Shown here: positions 56,024-64,000 of the stretch, one piece after another
Layout of the letters: the number at the start of each line of letters is the position of its first letter
Numbering within the stretch: the stretch's first letter is position 1
NCBI RefSeq assembly: GCF_015024225.1
Contig: NZ_JACJGM010000012.1
Span: 1-64,000, forward strand
Direction: 5' to 3'
DNA from: Nocardioides lijunqiniae
GTDB taxonomy: Bacteria > Actinomycetota > Actinomycetes > Propionibacteriales > Nocardioidaceae
Length of the DNA stretch: 64,000 nucleotides
Notes under the pieces: model-generated
What the model was told of the DNA's origin: nothing
Databases searched by the model: none
The model's input: only the letters and a program-made list of their open reading frames with translations
Position numbers and translations under genes: made by a program

Positions 56024-57091
56024 ATGCGATCGCGACGAGCCCAGCAGGAGCACGACGAGGCGGTGGCGCGCAGGCTGGCCCAGCTGAGTGCCGAGCTGAC
56101 CTCGACCCACCAGCCGCCGGGCCCGCACGGGCCGGACGAGCGCGGGCTGGCGCCCGCCGCCGGCGGCGAGTGGTGGGACGGTCACACCCGCATCGCCCCG
56201 GCCCGCCGTCCGCTCGTGGTGGTGGCTCCCGCGGACCCCGACCCGCCGCAGGGACCTCCGCCCACGAGGCCGGCGGTCCGGCCGCCCGCCCCGCCACCCG
56301 GCTTGCCGGAGGTCCCTGGGCCCTCGGTGCCGCCAGAGCCGCCCGTGCCGCCGGTGCCGCTCCCCGGACGGCACGCGGCTCGTCGTCGTCGGGTGCTGGC
56401 CGACGCCGTGCCCGAGCCGCTGCGCGGCCGGACGTGGCTGGGCCCCCTCCAGGTGACGGTCGTGGCGGTGCTGGTCGCCGTGGGGCTGGCCGTCACGACC
56501 TGGTGGGTGGTGCGCGGCGACCCCGAGCCGGTCTCCGTCGGCCCGACCCTCTCGCCGGTGAGCGACCCGCTGGTCTCGGTGGCCCAGGCGCCCGCGGGTG
56601 CGCCACCGCCCGCCCCGGCGCCGCCCGGGTCCGACCCCGGCACGACGAGCGGCGCGGCCACGACCGTGACCGTCGACGTCGCCGGCAAGGTGCGGCGTCC
56701 GGGCATCCAGGTCCTCGAGGCCGGGGCGCGCGTGGTCGACGCGATCGAGGCGGCGGGCGGCGCCCGGGCAGGGGTCGACCTGGCGTCGCTCAACCTCGCC
56801 CGGCTCCTCATCGACGGCGAGCAGGTGCTGGTGGGTGCCGCGCCCGCGTCGGTGCCGGGTGCGGCGCCTCCTCCCGCGCCCGGGGGCGGGAGCGCCTCGG
56901 CGCCGGTCAGCCTCAACACGGCCGGTCAGGCCGAGCTCGAGACGCTGCCCGAGGTGGGGCCCGTGACGGCACAGGCGATCCTCGCCTGGCGCACCGAGCA
57001 CGGCGGCTTCTCGTCGGTCGACGAGCTGCTGGAGGTCGACGGCATCGGCGACGCCACCCTCGCCAAGATCGCTCCCTTCGTGACGATCTGA
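56024..57091 (+). CDS. comEA: ComEA-type DNA-binding membrane protein
   Basis: Protein of 355 residues. A basic N-terminus and Pro-rich region (to about 125) precede one transmembrane helix near 145-165, then a Pro-rich linker, an SLBB domain (VDVAGKVRRPGIQVLEAGAR) and a C-terminal helix-hairpin-helix pair (SLNTAGQAELETLPEVGP, ELLEVDGIGDATLAKI), which binds DNA. In competent bacteria ComEA takes up dsDNA. The start is ATG 56024 with TAGCGT seven bases before it. Confidence 0.9.
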   Translation: MRSRRAQQEHDEAVARRLAQLSAELTSTHQPPGPHGPDERGLAPAAGGEWWDGHTRIAPARRPLVVVAPADPDPPQGPPPTRPAVRPPAPPPGLPEVPGPSVPPEPPVPPVPLPGRHAARRRRVLADAVPEPLRGRTWLGPLQVTVVAVLVAVGLAVTTWWVVRGDPEPVSVGPTLSPVSDPLVSVAQAPAGAPPPAPAPPGSDPGTTSGAATTVTVDVAGKVRRPGIQVLEAGARVVDAIEAAGGARAGVDLASLNLARLLIDGEQVLVGAAPASVPGAAPPPAPGGGSASAPVSLNTAGQAELETLPEVGPVTAQAILAWRTEHGGFSSVDELLEVDGIGDATLAKIAPFVTI

Positions 57092-57102
57092 CGAGGCACC
57101 CG

Positions 57103-59382
57103 GTGGGAGGGGCGGTCGCCGGGCACGACCTGCGGATGCCCGCCCTGGCGGCGGCCGGATGGCTGACCGGCATCGCCGCCCACCAGGTGGGCGGCTGGGT
57201 GTGGCCGGCGGTCGCGGTGGCCGGGGTGCTCGCGGCGAGACGCCGGTCCCCCACGCTCGTGGCGGTGGCGATGGTGGCGGCCGCGGTGGCCGCCTCGACG
57301 CTGCTGCGGGTGCAGGCGGTGAGCGACAACCCGGTGGGCACCCTGGCACAGGACCGGGCCGCCGCCACCCTGACCGGAACCGTCGCGTCGGACCCCCGTC
57401 CGGTGGCAGGCCGCTTTGCCGAGCAGGTGGTGCTCCGCCTCGAGGTGCGCACCGTCACGGGTCGCGGGCGCACCCACCGGCTCGCCACGCCGGTGCTCGT
57501 CATCGGCGGCCAGGCCTGGCGACACGCGGCGCTGGGGGCGACGGTGACGACCTCGGGCGTGCTGGTCCCGGCCGACGGCCACGACCTCGCGGGCGTCCTC
57601 ACCTCCGCACGCGACCCCGCGGTGCGGGCGCCTCCCGACGCTTGGTGGCGCGGAGCCGCCACGGTGCGCGCGGGGATCCGCGACGCGGTGGCCCACCGGC
57701 CCGACGACCAACGGGCCCTGGTGCCGGCCCTGGTCGACGGGGACGACGCCGGCCTCGACCCGGGACTGACCGACGACTTCCGTACGACGGGCCTGACGCA
57801 CCTCACGGCCGTCTCCGGGACCAACCTCACGCTGGTGGTCGGCTTCCTGCTGCTGCTCGCCCGCTGGTGCGGGGTCCGCGGGCGCTGGCTGCTGCTCGTC
57901 GGGGCCCTCGGGATCGTCGGGTTCGTGCTCCTGGCCCGCACCGAGCCCAGCGTGCTGCGGGCCGCGGTGATGGGGGCCATCGGGCTGGTCGCGATGGGCG
58001 TCGACGGCCGCAGGCGGGCGTTCCGGGCGCTCGGGGTGGCGGTCGCGGTGCTGCTGCTGGTGCAGCCGGGGCTGGCCATGACGGCCGGCTTCGCGCTGTC
58101 GGTCCTGGCCACCGCCGGCATCGTCGTCCTGGCGCCGCCCTGGCGCGACGCCCTGGCGCGCTGGCTGCCGCGCTGGGCGGCGGAGGCCGTGGCGGTCCCT
58201 GCCGCGGCCCAGGTGGCGTGCACGCCGGTGGTCGCCGGGCTCTCGGGCCAGGTGAGCCTGGTGGCGGTCGTCGCCAACCTCGTCGTGGCACCGGTCGTGG
58301 GCCCGGCGACCGTGCTGGGCCTCGCCGGTGGCCTGGTGGCGCTGGTCCACGCCCCGAGCGGGCGCCTCCTCGGCACGGGCGCCGCCTGGTGCGTCGGCTG
58401 GATCGTCGCGGTCGCCCGCCGCGGGGCCGACCTGCCCGGGGCCGCCCTCGACTGGGGCTCGGGCATCGTGGCGCTGGCGGTCCTGACGGCGTTGTGCGTC
58501 GGGCTGGTCCTGGTGCTCCCACGCGCGCTGCGCCACCCGGCGCCCGGCGCTGCCGTGCTGGTGCTCCTCGTCGTCGTCGTGACCGTGCGCCTGCCCACCC
58601 CCGGCTGGCCGGCCGACGGATGGGTGCTGGCGATGTGCGACGTCGGCCAGGGCGACGCCCTGGTCGTGCGGGCGGGCGCGTCGGCCGGCATCGTCGTCGA
58701 CGCCGGCCCCGACGCCGGCGCGGTCGACGCCTGTCTTGACCGGCTGGACGTCGACGAGGTGCCCCTGGTCGTGCTGACCCACTTCCACGCCGACCACGTC
58801 GACGGGCTCAGCGGGGTGCTCGACGGACGTCGGGTGGGCGCCCTGGAGACGACCCGGATGCTCGACCCACCCGGCGGTGTGGCCCAGGTGGGGGAGCAGG
58901 CCGCCGCGGCGGGGCTGGTGCCTCAGCTCGCGCCGTTCGGCGTGACGCGCACGCTCGGCGCGGCGACCCTGCAGGTGCTCTGGCCTCCCTCCGACCGCAC
59001 CGAGGTCGGCGCCGCCGACGGCAGCCGCGCCAACGACGCCAGCGTGGTGCTGCTGGTGGAGGTGCGCGGGGTGCGGGTCCTGCTGACCGGCGACCTGGAG
59101 CCCGAGGGTCAGGCCGCGCTGCGCGAGACCCTCGCGGGGCTGGACGTCGACGTGCTCAAGGTGCCCCACCACGGCAGCCGCTACCAGGACCTCGAGCTCC
59201 TGACCTCGCTGGGCGCCGAGGTCGCGCTGGTCTCGGTCGGCGCCGACAACGACTACGGCCACCCTGCGGAGGTGGTCCTGGAGGCGCTCAGCGCCGGCGG
59301 CAGCGAGGTCCTGCGCACCGACACCGACGGCGACGTGCTCGTGGTCCCCGACGGCGACGGGGTGTCGGTCGCGACCCGCTGA
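57103..59382 (+). CDS. comEC: ComEC/Rec2-family DNA uptake channel protein
   Basis: Membrane protein of 759 residues. An N-terminal DUF4131 region (about 10-165), the multi-span Competence domain (about 205-480, GLTHLTAVSGTNLTLVVGF) and a C-terminal metallo-beta-lactamase domain are seen in order. MCDVGQGDALVV and THFHADHVDG (His560, His562, Asp564, His565) show an intact metal site. The start is GTG 57103, 11 bases after comEA; ATG 57136 is an alternative. It is predicted to transport single-stranded DNA. No pilus genes lie in the window. Confidence 0.92.
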   Translation: MGGAVAGHDLRMPALAAAGWLTGIAAHQVGGWVWPAVAVAGVLAARRRSPTLVAVAMVAAAVAASTLLRVQAVSDNPVGTLAQDRAAATLTGTVASDPRPVAGRFAEQVVLRLEVRTVTGRGRTHRLATPVLVIGGQAWRHAALGATVTTSGVLVPADGHDLAGVLTSARDPAVRAPPDAWWRGAATVRAGIRDAVAHRPDDQRALVPALVDGDDAGLDPGLTDDFRTTGLTHLTAVSGTNLTLVVGFLLLLARWCGVRGRWLLLVGALGIVGFVLLARTEPSVLRAAVMGAIGLVAMGVDGRRRAFRALGVAVAVLLLVQPGLAMTAGFALSVLATAGIVVLAPPWRDALARWLPRWAAEAVAVPAAAQVACTPVVAGLSGQVSLVAVVANLVVAPVVGPATVLGLAGGLVALVHAPSGRLLGTGAAWCVGWIVAVARRGADLPGAALDWGSGIVALAVLTALCVGLVLVLPRALRHPAPGAAVLVLLVVVVTVRLPTPGWPADGWVLAMCDVGQGDALVVRAGASAGIVVDAGPDAGAVDACLDRLDVDEVPLVVLTHFHADHVDGLSGVLDGRRVGALETTRMLDPPGGVAQVGEQAAAAGLVPQLAPFGVTRTLGAATLQVLWPPSDRTEVGAADGSRANDASVVLLVEVRGVRVLLTGDLEPEGQAALRETLAGLDVDVLKVPHHGSRYQDLELLTSLGAEVALVSVGADNDYGHPAEVVLEALSAGGSEVLRTDTDGDVLVVPDGDGVSVATR

Positions 59383-59434
59383 GCGCGCCGCCCCGGTCGG
59401 CGCGACCGTCGGCGGGCTGTGGGAGGCTGACCGC

Positions 59435-60409
59435 ATGCGCGCCGGAGACGTCCTCGGTCGGGTCACCCTCGTGACCGGCAAGGAGGAGTTCCTCAACGAG
59501 CGCACCATCGCCGGGGTCCGCGCGGCGGTCCGCGCCCACGACCCGGAGGCCGAGCTGTCCGATACCATGGCCTCCGAGCTCACGCTCGGCACGCTGGGGG
59601 AGCTCTCCGCGCCGTCGCTGTTCTCGACCGTGCGGTGCGTGGTGGTCCGCAACCTCGAGCACCTGCCCGACGAGTCCGTCGACGGCCTCCTGGGCTACGC
59701 CGCCGCCCCGGCCGACGACGTCGCCCTGGTGCTGGCCCACGGTGGTGGACAGAAGGGCTCCGGCGTCCTCACCAAGCTGCGCAAGCTCGCCGGCGTGAGC
59801 GAGTCCAAGTCCGACGAGCTGCGGCCCTCGGAGTTCGCCGGCTTCGTGACGCACGAGGTCCGCCAGCTGGGCTCGGCGATCGACCAGGAGGCCGCGTCCT
59901 TCCTGGTGACCGCCGTCGGCCACGACCTGCGCTCGCTGTCGGCCGCCGCCCACCAGCTCACCAACGACTTCGTCGGCCAGCCGCTGACGGTCGAGCGGGT
60001 CAAGCAGTACTTCGGGGGGCGCGCCGAGGCCAAGTCCTTCGCGGTCGCCGACGCCGCGTTCTCCGGCAAGCGCCAGGCCGCGCTCGAGGAGCTGCGCTGG
60101 GCGCTGGACGGCGGGACTGCCTCGGTGCTCGTGACGTCGGCCTTCGCGGGCAGCGCCCGGGGCCTGGCCCGCTACCAGGGGGCGGTGCGCGGCATGCGCG
60201 ACGCCGACCTGGCCCGTGAGGTGGGCGTCCCGCCCTGGAAGCTGCGCTCCATCCGCGAGCAGTCGCGGGGGTGGTCCGAGGCCGGGCTGGCGCAGGTCAT
60301 CCGCGCCGTCGCCAAGGCCGACGCCGACATCAAGGGCGCCGCCAGCGACCCGTCCTACACCCTCGAGCGCCTGGTCCTCACGGTCACCGCCCTCCGCGAC
60401 CACCGCTGA
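59435..60409 (+). CDS. holA: DNA polymerase III delta subunit
   Basis: Clamp-loader subunit of 324 residues that opens the sliding clamp. The AAA+-like N-terminal domain (VTLVTGKEEFLNERT) lacks Walker motifs, as expected for delta. Later stretches KSDELRPSEFAGFVTHEV, VTAVGHDLRSLSAAAHQL and the C-terminal collar region (VGVPPWKLRSIREQSRGWS) are family-like. The start is ATG 59435. It lies between comEC and rpsT, a conserved order. Confidence 0.94.
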   Translation: MRAGDVLGRVTLVTGKEEFLNERTIAGVRAAVRAHDPEAELSDTMASELTLGTLGELSAPSLFSTVRCVVVRNLEHLPDESVDGLLGYAAAPADDVALVLAHGGGQKGSGVLTKLRKLAGVSESKSDELRPSEFAGFVTHEVRQLGSAIDQEAASFLVTAVGHDLRSLSAAAHQLTNDFVGQPLTVERVKQYFGGRAEAKSFAVADAAFSGKRQAALEELRWALDGGTASVLVTSAFAGSARGLARYQGAVRGMRDADLAREVGVPPWKLRSIREQSRGWSEAGLAQVIRAVAKADADIKGAASDPSYTLERLVLTVTALRDHR

Positions 60410-60462
60410 TCCGTCGCGGCGACCCCGGCGGGCGGGTCGGGGCGAGGGGCCCTCAAATGACA

Positions 60463-60494
60463 CTGACCCGCCCGACGGGTGTCGGGCGGGTCAG
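60463..60494. terminator. Bidirectional terminator between holA and rpsT
   Basis: CTGACCCGCCCGAC (60463-60476) and GTCGGGCGGGTCAG (60481-60494) form a perfect 14-bp stem with loop GGGT, between convergent holA and rpsT. No T-run is seen. Confidence 0.85.
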
Positions 60495-60507
60495 AGGGAA
60501 GGCGGGG

Positions 60508-60768
60508 TCAGAGCGACGCGGCCTTCTTGAAGATCGAGGACTTGCGGTTGGCAGCCTGGTTCTTGTGGATGACGCCCTTGGAGGCGGCCTTGTCCAGCTT
60601 GCGGGCGGCGTCGCGGCTGGCGATGATCGCCTGGTCCTTGTCGCCGGCCTCGGCGGCCTCGCGGAACTTGCGCACGGCGGTCTTGAGGTTGCTCTTGACC
60701 GCCTTGTTGCGCTCGTGCGCCTTGGCGCTCTGCTTGTTCCGCTTGATCTGGCTCTTGATGTTCGCCAC
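60508..60768 (-). CDS. rpsT: 30S ribosomal protein S20
   Basis: Ribosomal protein of 86 residues, Lys/Ala-rich, with [20 protein letters not shown] at the start and [17 protein letters not shown] at the end, the S20 signature. It binds 16S rRNA. It is monocistronic, with a leader of about 78 bases after the promoter near 60855. Confidence 0.97.
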   Translation of the reverse strand: MANIKSQIKRNKQSAKAHERNKAVKSNLKTAVRKFREAAEAGDKDQAIIASRDAARKLDKAASKGVIHKNQAANRKSSIFKKAASL

Positions 60769-60851
60769 AGGTGTGCCTTCGTCTCCGGGTGGATGCTGTC
60801 TCAGGTCTGGTGTGCGGTCGGCGCAGGTGCTGCCGGATCACGCGACGGACA

Positions 60852-60857
60852 AGATTA
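60852..60857 (-). promoter_or_regulatory. -10 box of rpsT
   Basis: On the minus strand, TGCTAATCT gives an extended -10 element (TG-n-TAATCT) 84 bases before the rpsT start. It is one of the best sigma-70-type boxes in the window, as expected for a ribosomal protein gene. Confidence 0.55.
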
Positions 60858-60905
60858 GCAGCGCGCCGCTCGGCCGCCCAAATCCCCCGCCCGCCGAGCG
60901 CGAGG

Positions 60906-61862
60906 TCACCAGCCGCGGCGCTCGCAGAGCCACTCCCAGACGACCTCGCCCTGCCAGCGCTGCGCGTCACGGAGGTACGGCGACGTCGGGGGGACCGGCT
61001 GGTCCGCCTGCTTCAGGAAGTACGCCGCCAGCAGCGCCAGCACGATGTCCACGTGCTCCGCGGGCACCTCGGCGGTCACCGGCGCCGCGGCCAGGGCGGC
61101 GTCGACGTCGAGGCCGTCGCCGCGCGGGCCGATCATCAGGAACACGGTGTCGAGCCAGGCGGCGCCCACGACCGGCCAGTTCCAGTCGCACAGCAGCGCG
61201 CTGCCGTCGGGCCGGACCAGGATGTTGTCGTCACGCACGTCGGTGTGCACCAGCGTGCTGCCGCCGGTCACGTCGGCGAAGCGGGCGGCCAGCGCCGCCG
61301 CCTCCTCCAGGTGCGGGAGGTCGGGCCGGGTGGCGCGCACGTGGTCCCAGCAGCCGGGGAAGTCCGCGAACTCGACGGAGAACACGTCGCCGCCGAGCGC
61401 GGGGGGCGCCGGTGTGAGCACCTCCGCCGCGCGCCCGAGCATCGCCACGGAGGCCTCCAGGTCGGCGGCGCGCCACGGGCGGCGCGGGTTGCGTGCCTGG
61501 ACGTGCTCGAGCCCGAGGACCACCCAGTCGTCCGCGTCGTGCACCCACAGCAGCCGCGGGGCGGGTGCGTCGCGCGGGAGCGCGGCGAGCTTGCGCGCCT
61601 CCTCCCGGTAGGAGTGCGCGAACATCCGCTGCGCCTTGGCCGAGGCCGCCTTCACGAAGTGCCGCGTGCCGTCCTCGCAGGTCAGCACCGAGGCGAAGCC
61701 GGGCGTGAAGCCGGCGCCCTGGGAGCGCGCGTCGACCACCGGGGAGCCGCAGCGCCGCTCCACGAGCGCGCGGACGGACGGCGGCAGGTGCGCCCACTCG
61801 AGACGTCGCGCGGTCCGGCCGTGGGGGAGGGGGGACGGGATCACGCGGACATCCTCCGTCAC
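60906..61862 (-). CDS. Aminoglycoside-phosphotransferase-fold kinase
   Basis: Protein of 318 residues with the APH/ChoK kinase fold. The catalytic loop [10 protein letters not shown] (HxDxxxxN) and the metal site CDWNWPVVG (Asp) are present, and HFVKAASAK holds the likely ATP-binding Lys. Actinobacterial members phosphorylate varied small molecules; a resistance role should not be assumed. The start is GTG 61862. Confidence 0.85.
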   Translation of the reverse strand: MTEDVRVIPSPLPHGRTARRLEWAHLPPSVRALVERRCGSPVVDARSQGAGFTPGFASVLTCEDGTRHFVKAASAKAQRMFAHSYREEARKLAALPRDAPAPRLLWVHDADDWVVLGLEHVQARNPRRPWRAADLEASVAMLGRAAEVLTPAPPALGGDVFSVEFADFPGCWDHVRATRPDLPHLEEAAALAARFADVTGGSTLVHTDVRDDNILVRPDGSALLCDWNWPVVGAAWLDTVFLMIGPRGDGLDVDAALAAAPVTAEVPAEHVDIVLALLAAYFLKQADQPVPPTSPYLRDAQRWQGEVVWEWLCERRGW

Positions 61863-62070
61863 GACCCGCAGGCGGTCGTCTCGGGCCAGGGCCGGTCAGC
61901 TCCCGAGCTCGGCCGGGTCCCACCCGCGCTGCGGCGTCGCACGTCGACGGCGAAGCGCCGCTCAGCGGTACGTCGGAAGGCCACCTGCACCGCCCGAGTC
62001 TCGACGTGGCGCAGCCGGCCCGGCAAACGGATTCTCACTCCCACCCATCGGCATGGGAGGATCGGGCATC

Positions 62071-63948
<1,878 letters not shown>

Positions 63949-64000
63949 CGCGGGTCACCCCCTCGCCCCCGTCACCCCCGGTGACTCCGCTCGTTCTTCG

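Overview
The window looks like chromosomal DNA of a very high-GC actinobacterium. A member of the Nocardioidaceae, plausibly Nocardioides, is my best inference; the sequence does not prove it. Supporting signs are the actinobacterial GlgE maltosyltransferase pathway, the gene order proA / nadD / rsfS / phosphatase / leuS / degV / comEA / comEC / holA / rpsT / lepA, and a TANNNT box 6-7 bases before many start codons, which is the actinobacterial leaderless-mRNA pattern.

Layout. 1-78 is a G/C homopolymer tract. 0.1-7.9 kb: a secreted M1 metallopeptidase with about ten Ig-like repeats, then cydBA (bd-type oxidase) with a perfect Crp/GlxR-type site upstream, and a divergent MarR gene. 8.8-16.9 kb: a CoA-transferase-family enzyme, a secreted endonuclease/exonuclease/phosphatase-fold protein, a redox-dead thioredoxin-TPR protein, an EI24 membrane protein, a LysR regulator, an EamA transporter, UspA and an APC permease. 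17-31 kb: the GlgE operon glgE-treS-mak-glgB-(GNAT-Nudix), with divergent glgP and nearby glgX; together they make and recycle branched alpha-glucan from trehalose. 31-34 kb: an enoyl-CoA hydratase, a small membrane protein and etfBA, which carry electrons from acyl-CoA dehydrogenases. 35-39.4 kb: proA, a phosphatidyltransferase-type protein, a small VTT/DedA-like protein, a 52-residue membrane protein, nadD, rsfS, a histidine phosphatase and tRNA-Ala(GGC).

39.5-52.3 kb is a block of transport and catabolic genes between the tRNA and leuS. It holds an MFS/ArsR pair, a thioesterase, a FadD19-like acyl-CoA synthetase, an acetoacetate-decarboxylase-like protein, a Baeyer-Villiger monooxygenase, an AraC regulator, and an SDR / reductase / acyl-CoA ligase / SDR operon divergent from a TetR gene. 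A match to the KstR steroid-regulon consensus lies before the synthetase. A second palindrome, TTGAC-N4-GTCAA, lies both there and between TetR and its neighbouring operon. These point to acyl-CoA breakdown of steroid-like or branched lipid substrates. 52.3-64 kb is core genome: leuS behind a candidate leucine attenuator, degV, comEA, comEC, holA, rpsT, an aminoglycoside-phosphotransferase-fold kinase and lepA.

The least explained feature is a family of intergenic hairpin repeats at gene 3' ends (7.9-8.7, 13.05-13.14, 27.97-28.79, 34.2-34.9 and 47.1-47.2 kb). The short units keep self-complementary stems although the stem sequences differ. Three sites also carry a 370-510 bp inverted-repeat element without any open reading frame I would accept. 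The copy at 34.3-34.8 kb is nearly one complete long palindrome; the other two look like internally deleted derivatives. This is the best candidate here for an undescribed element.
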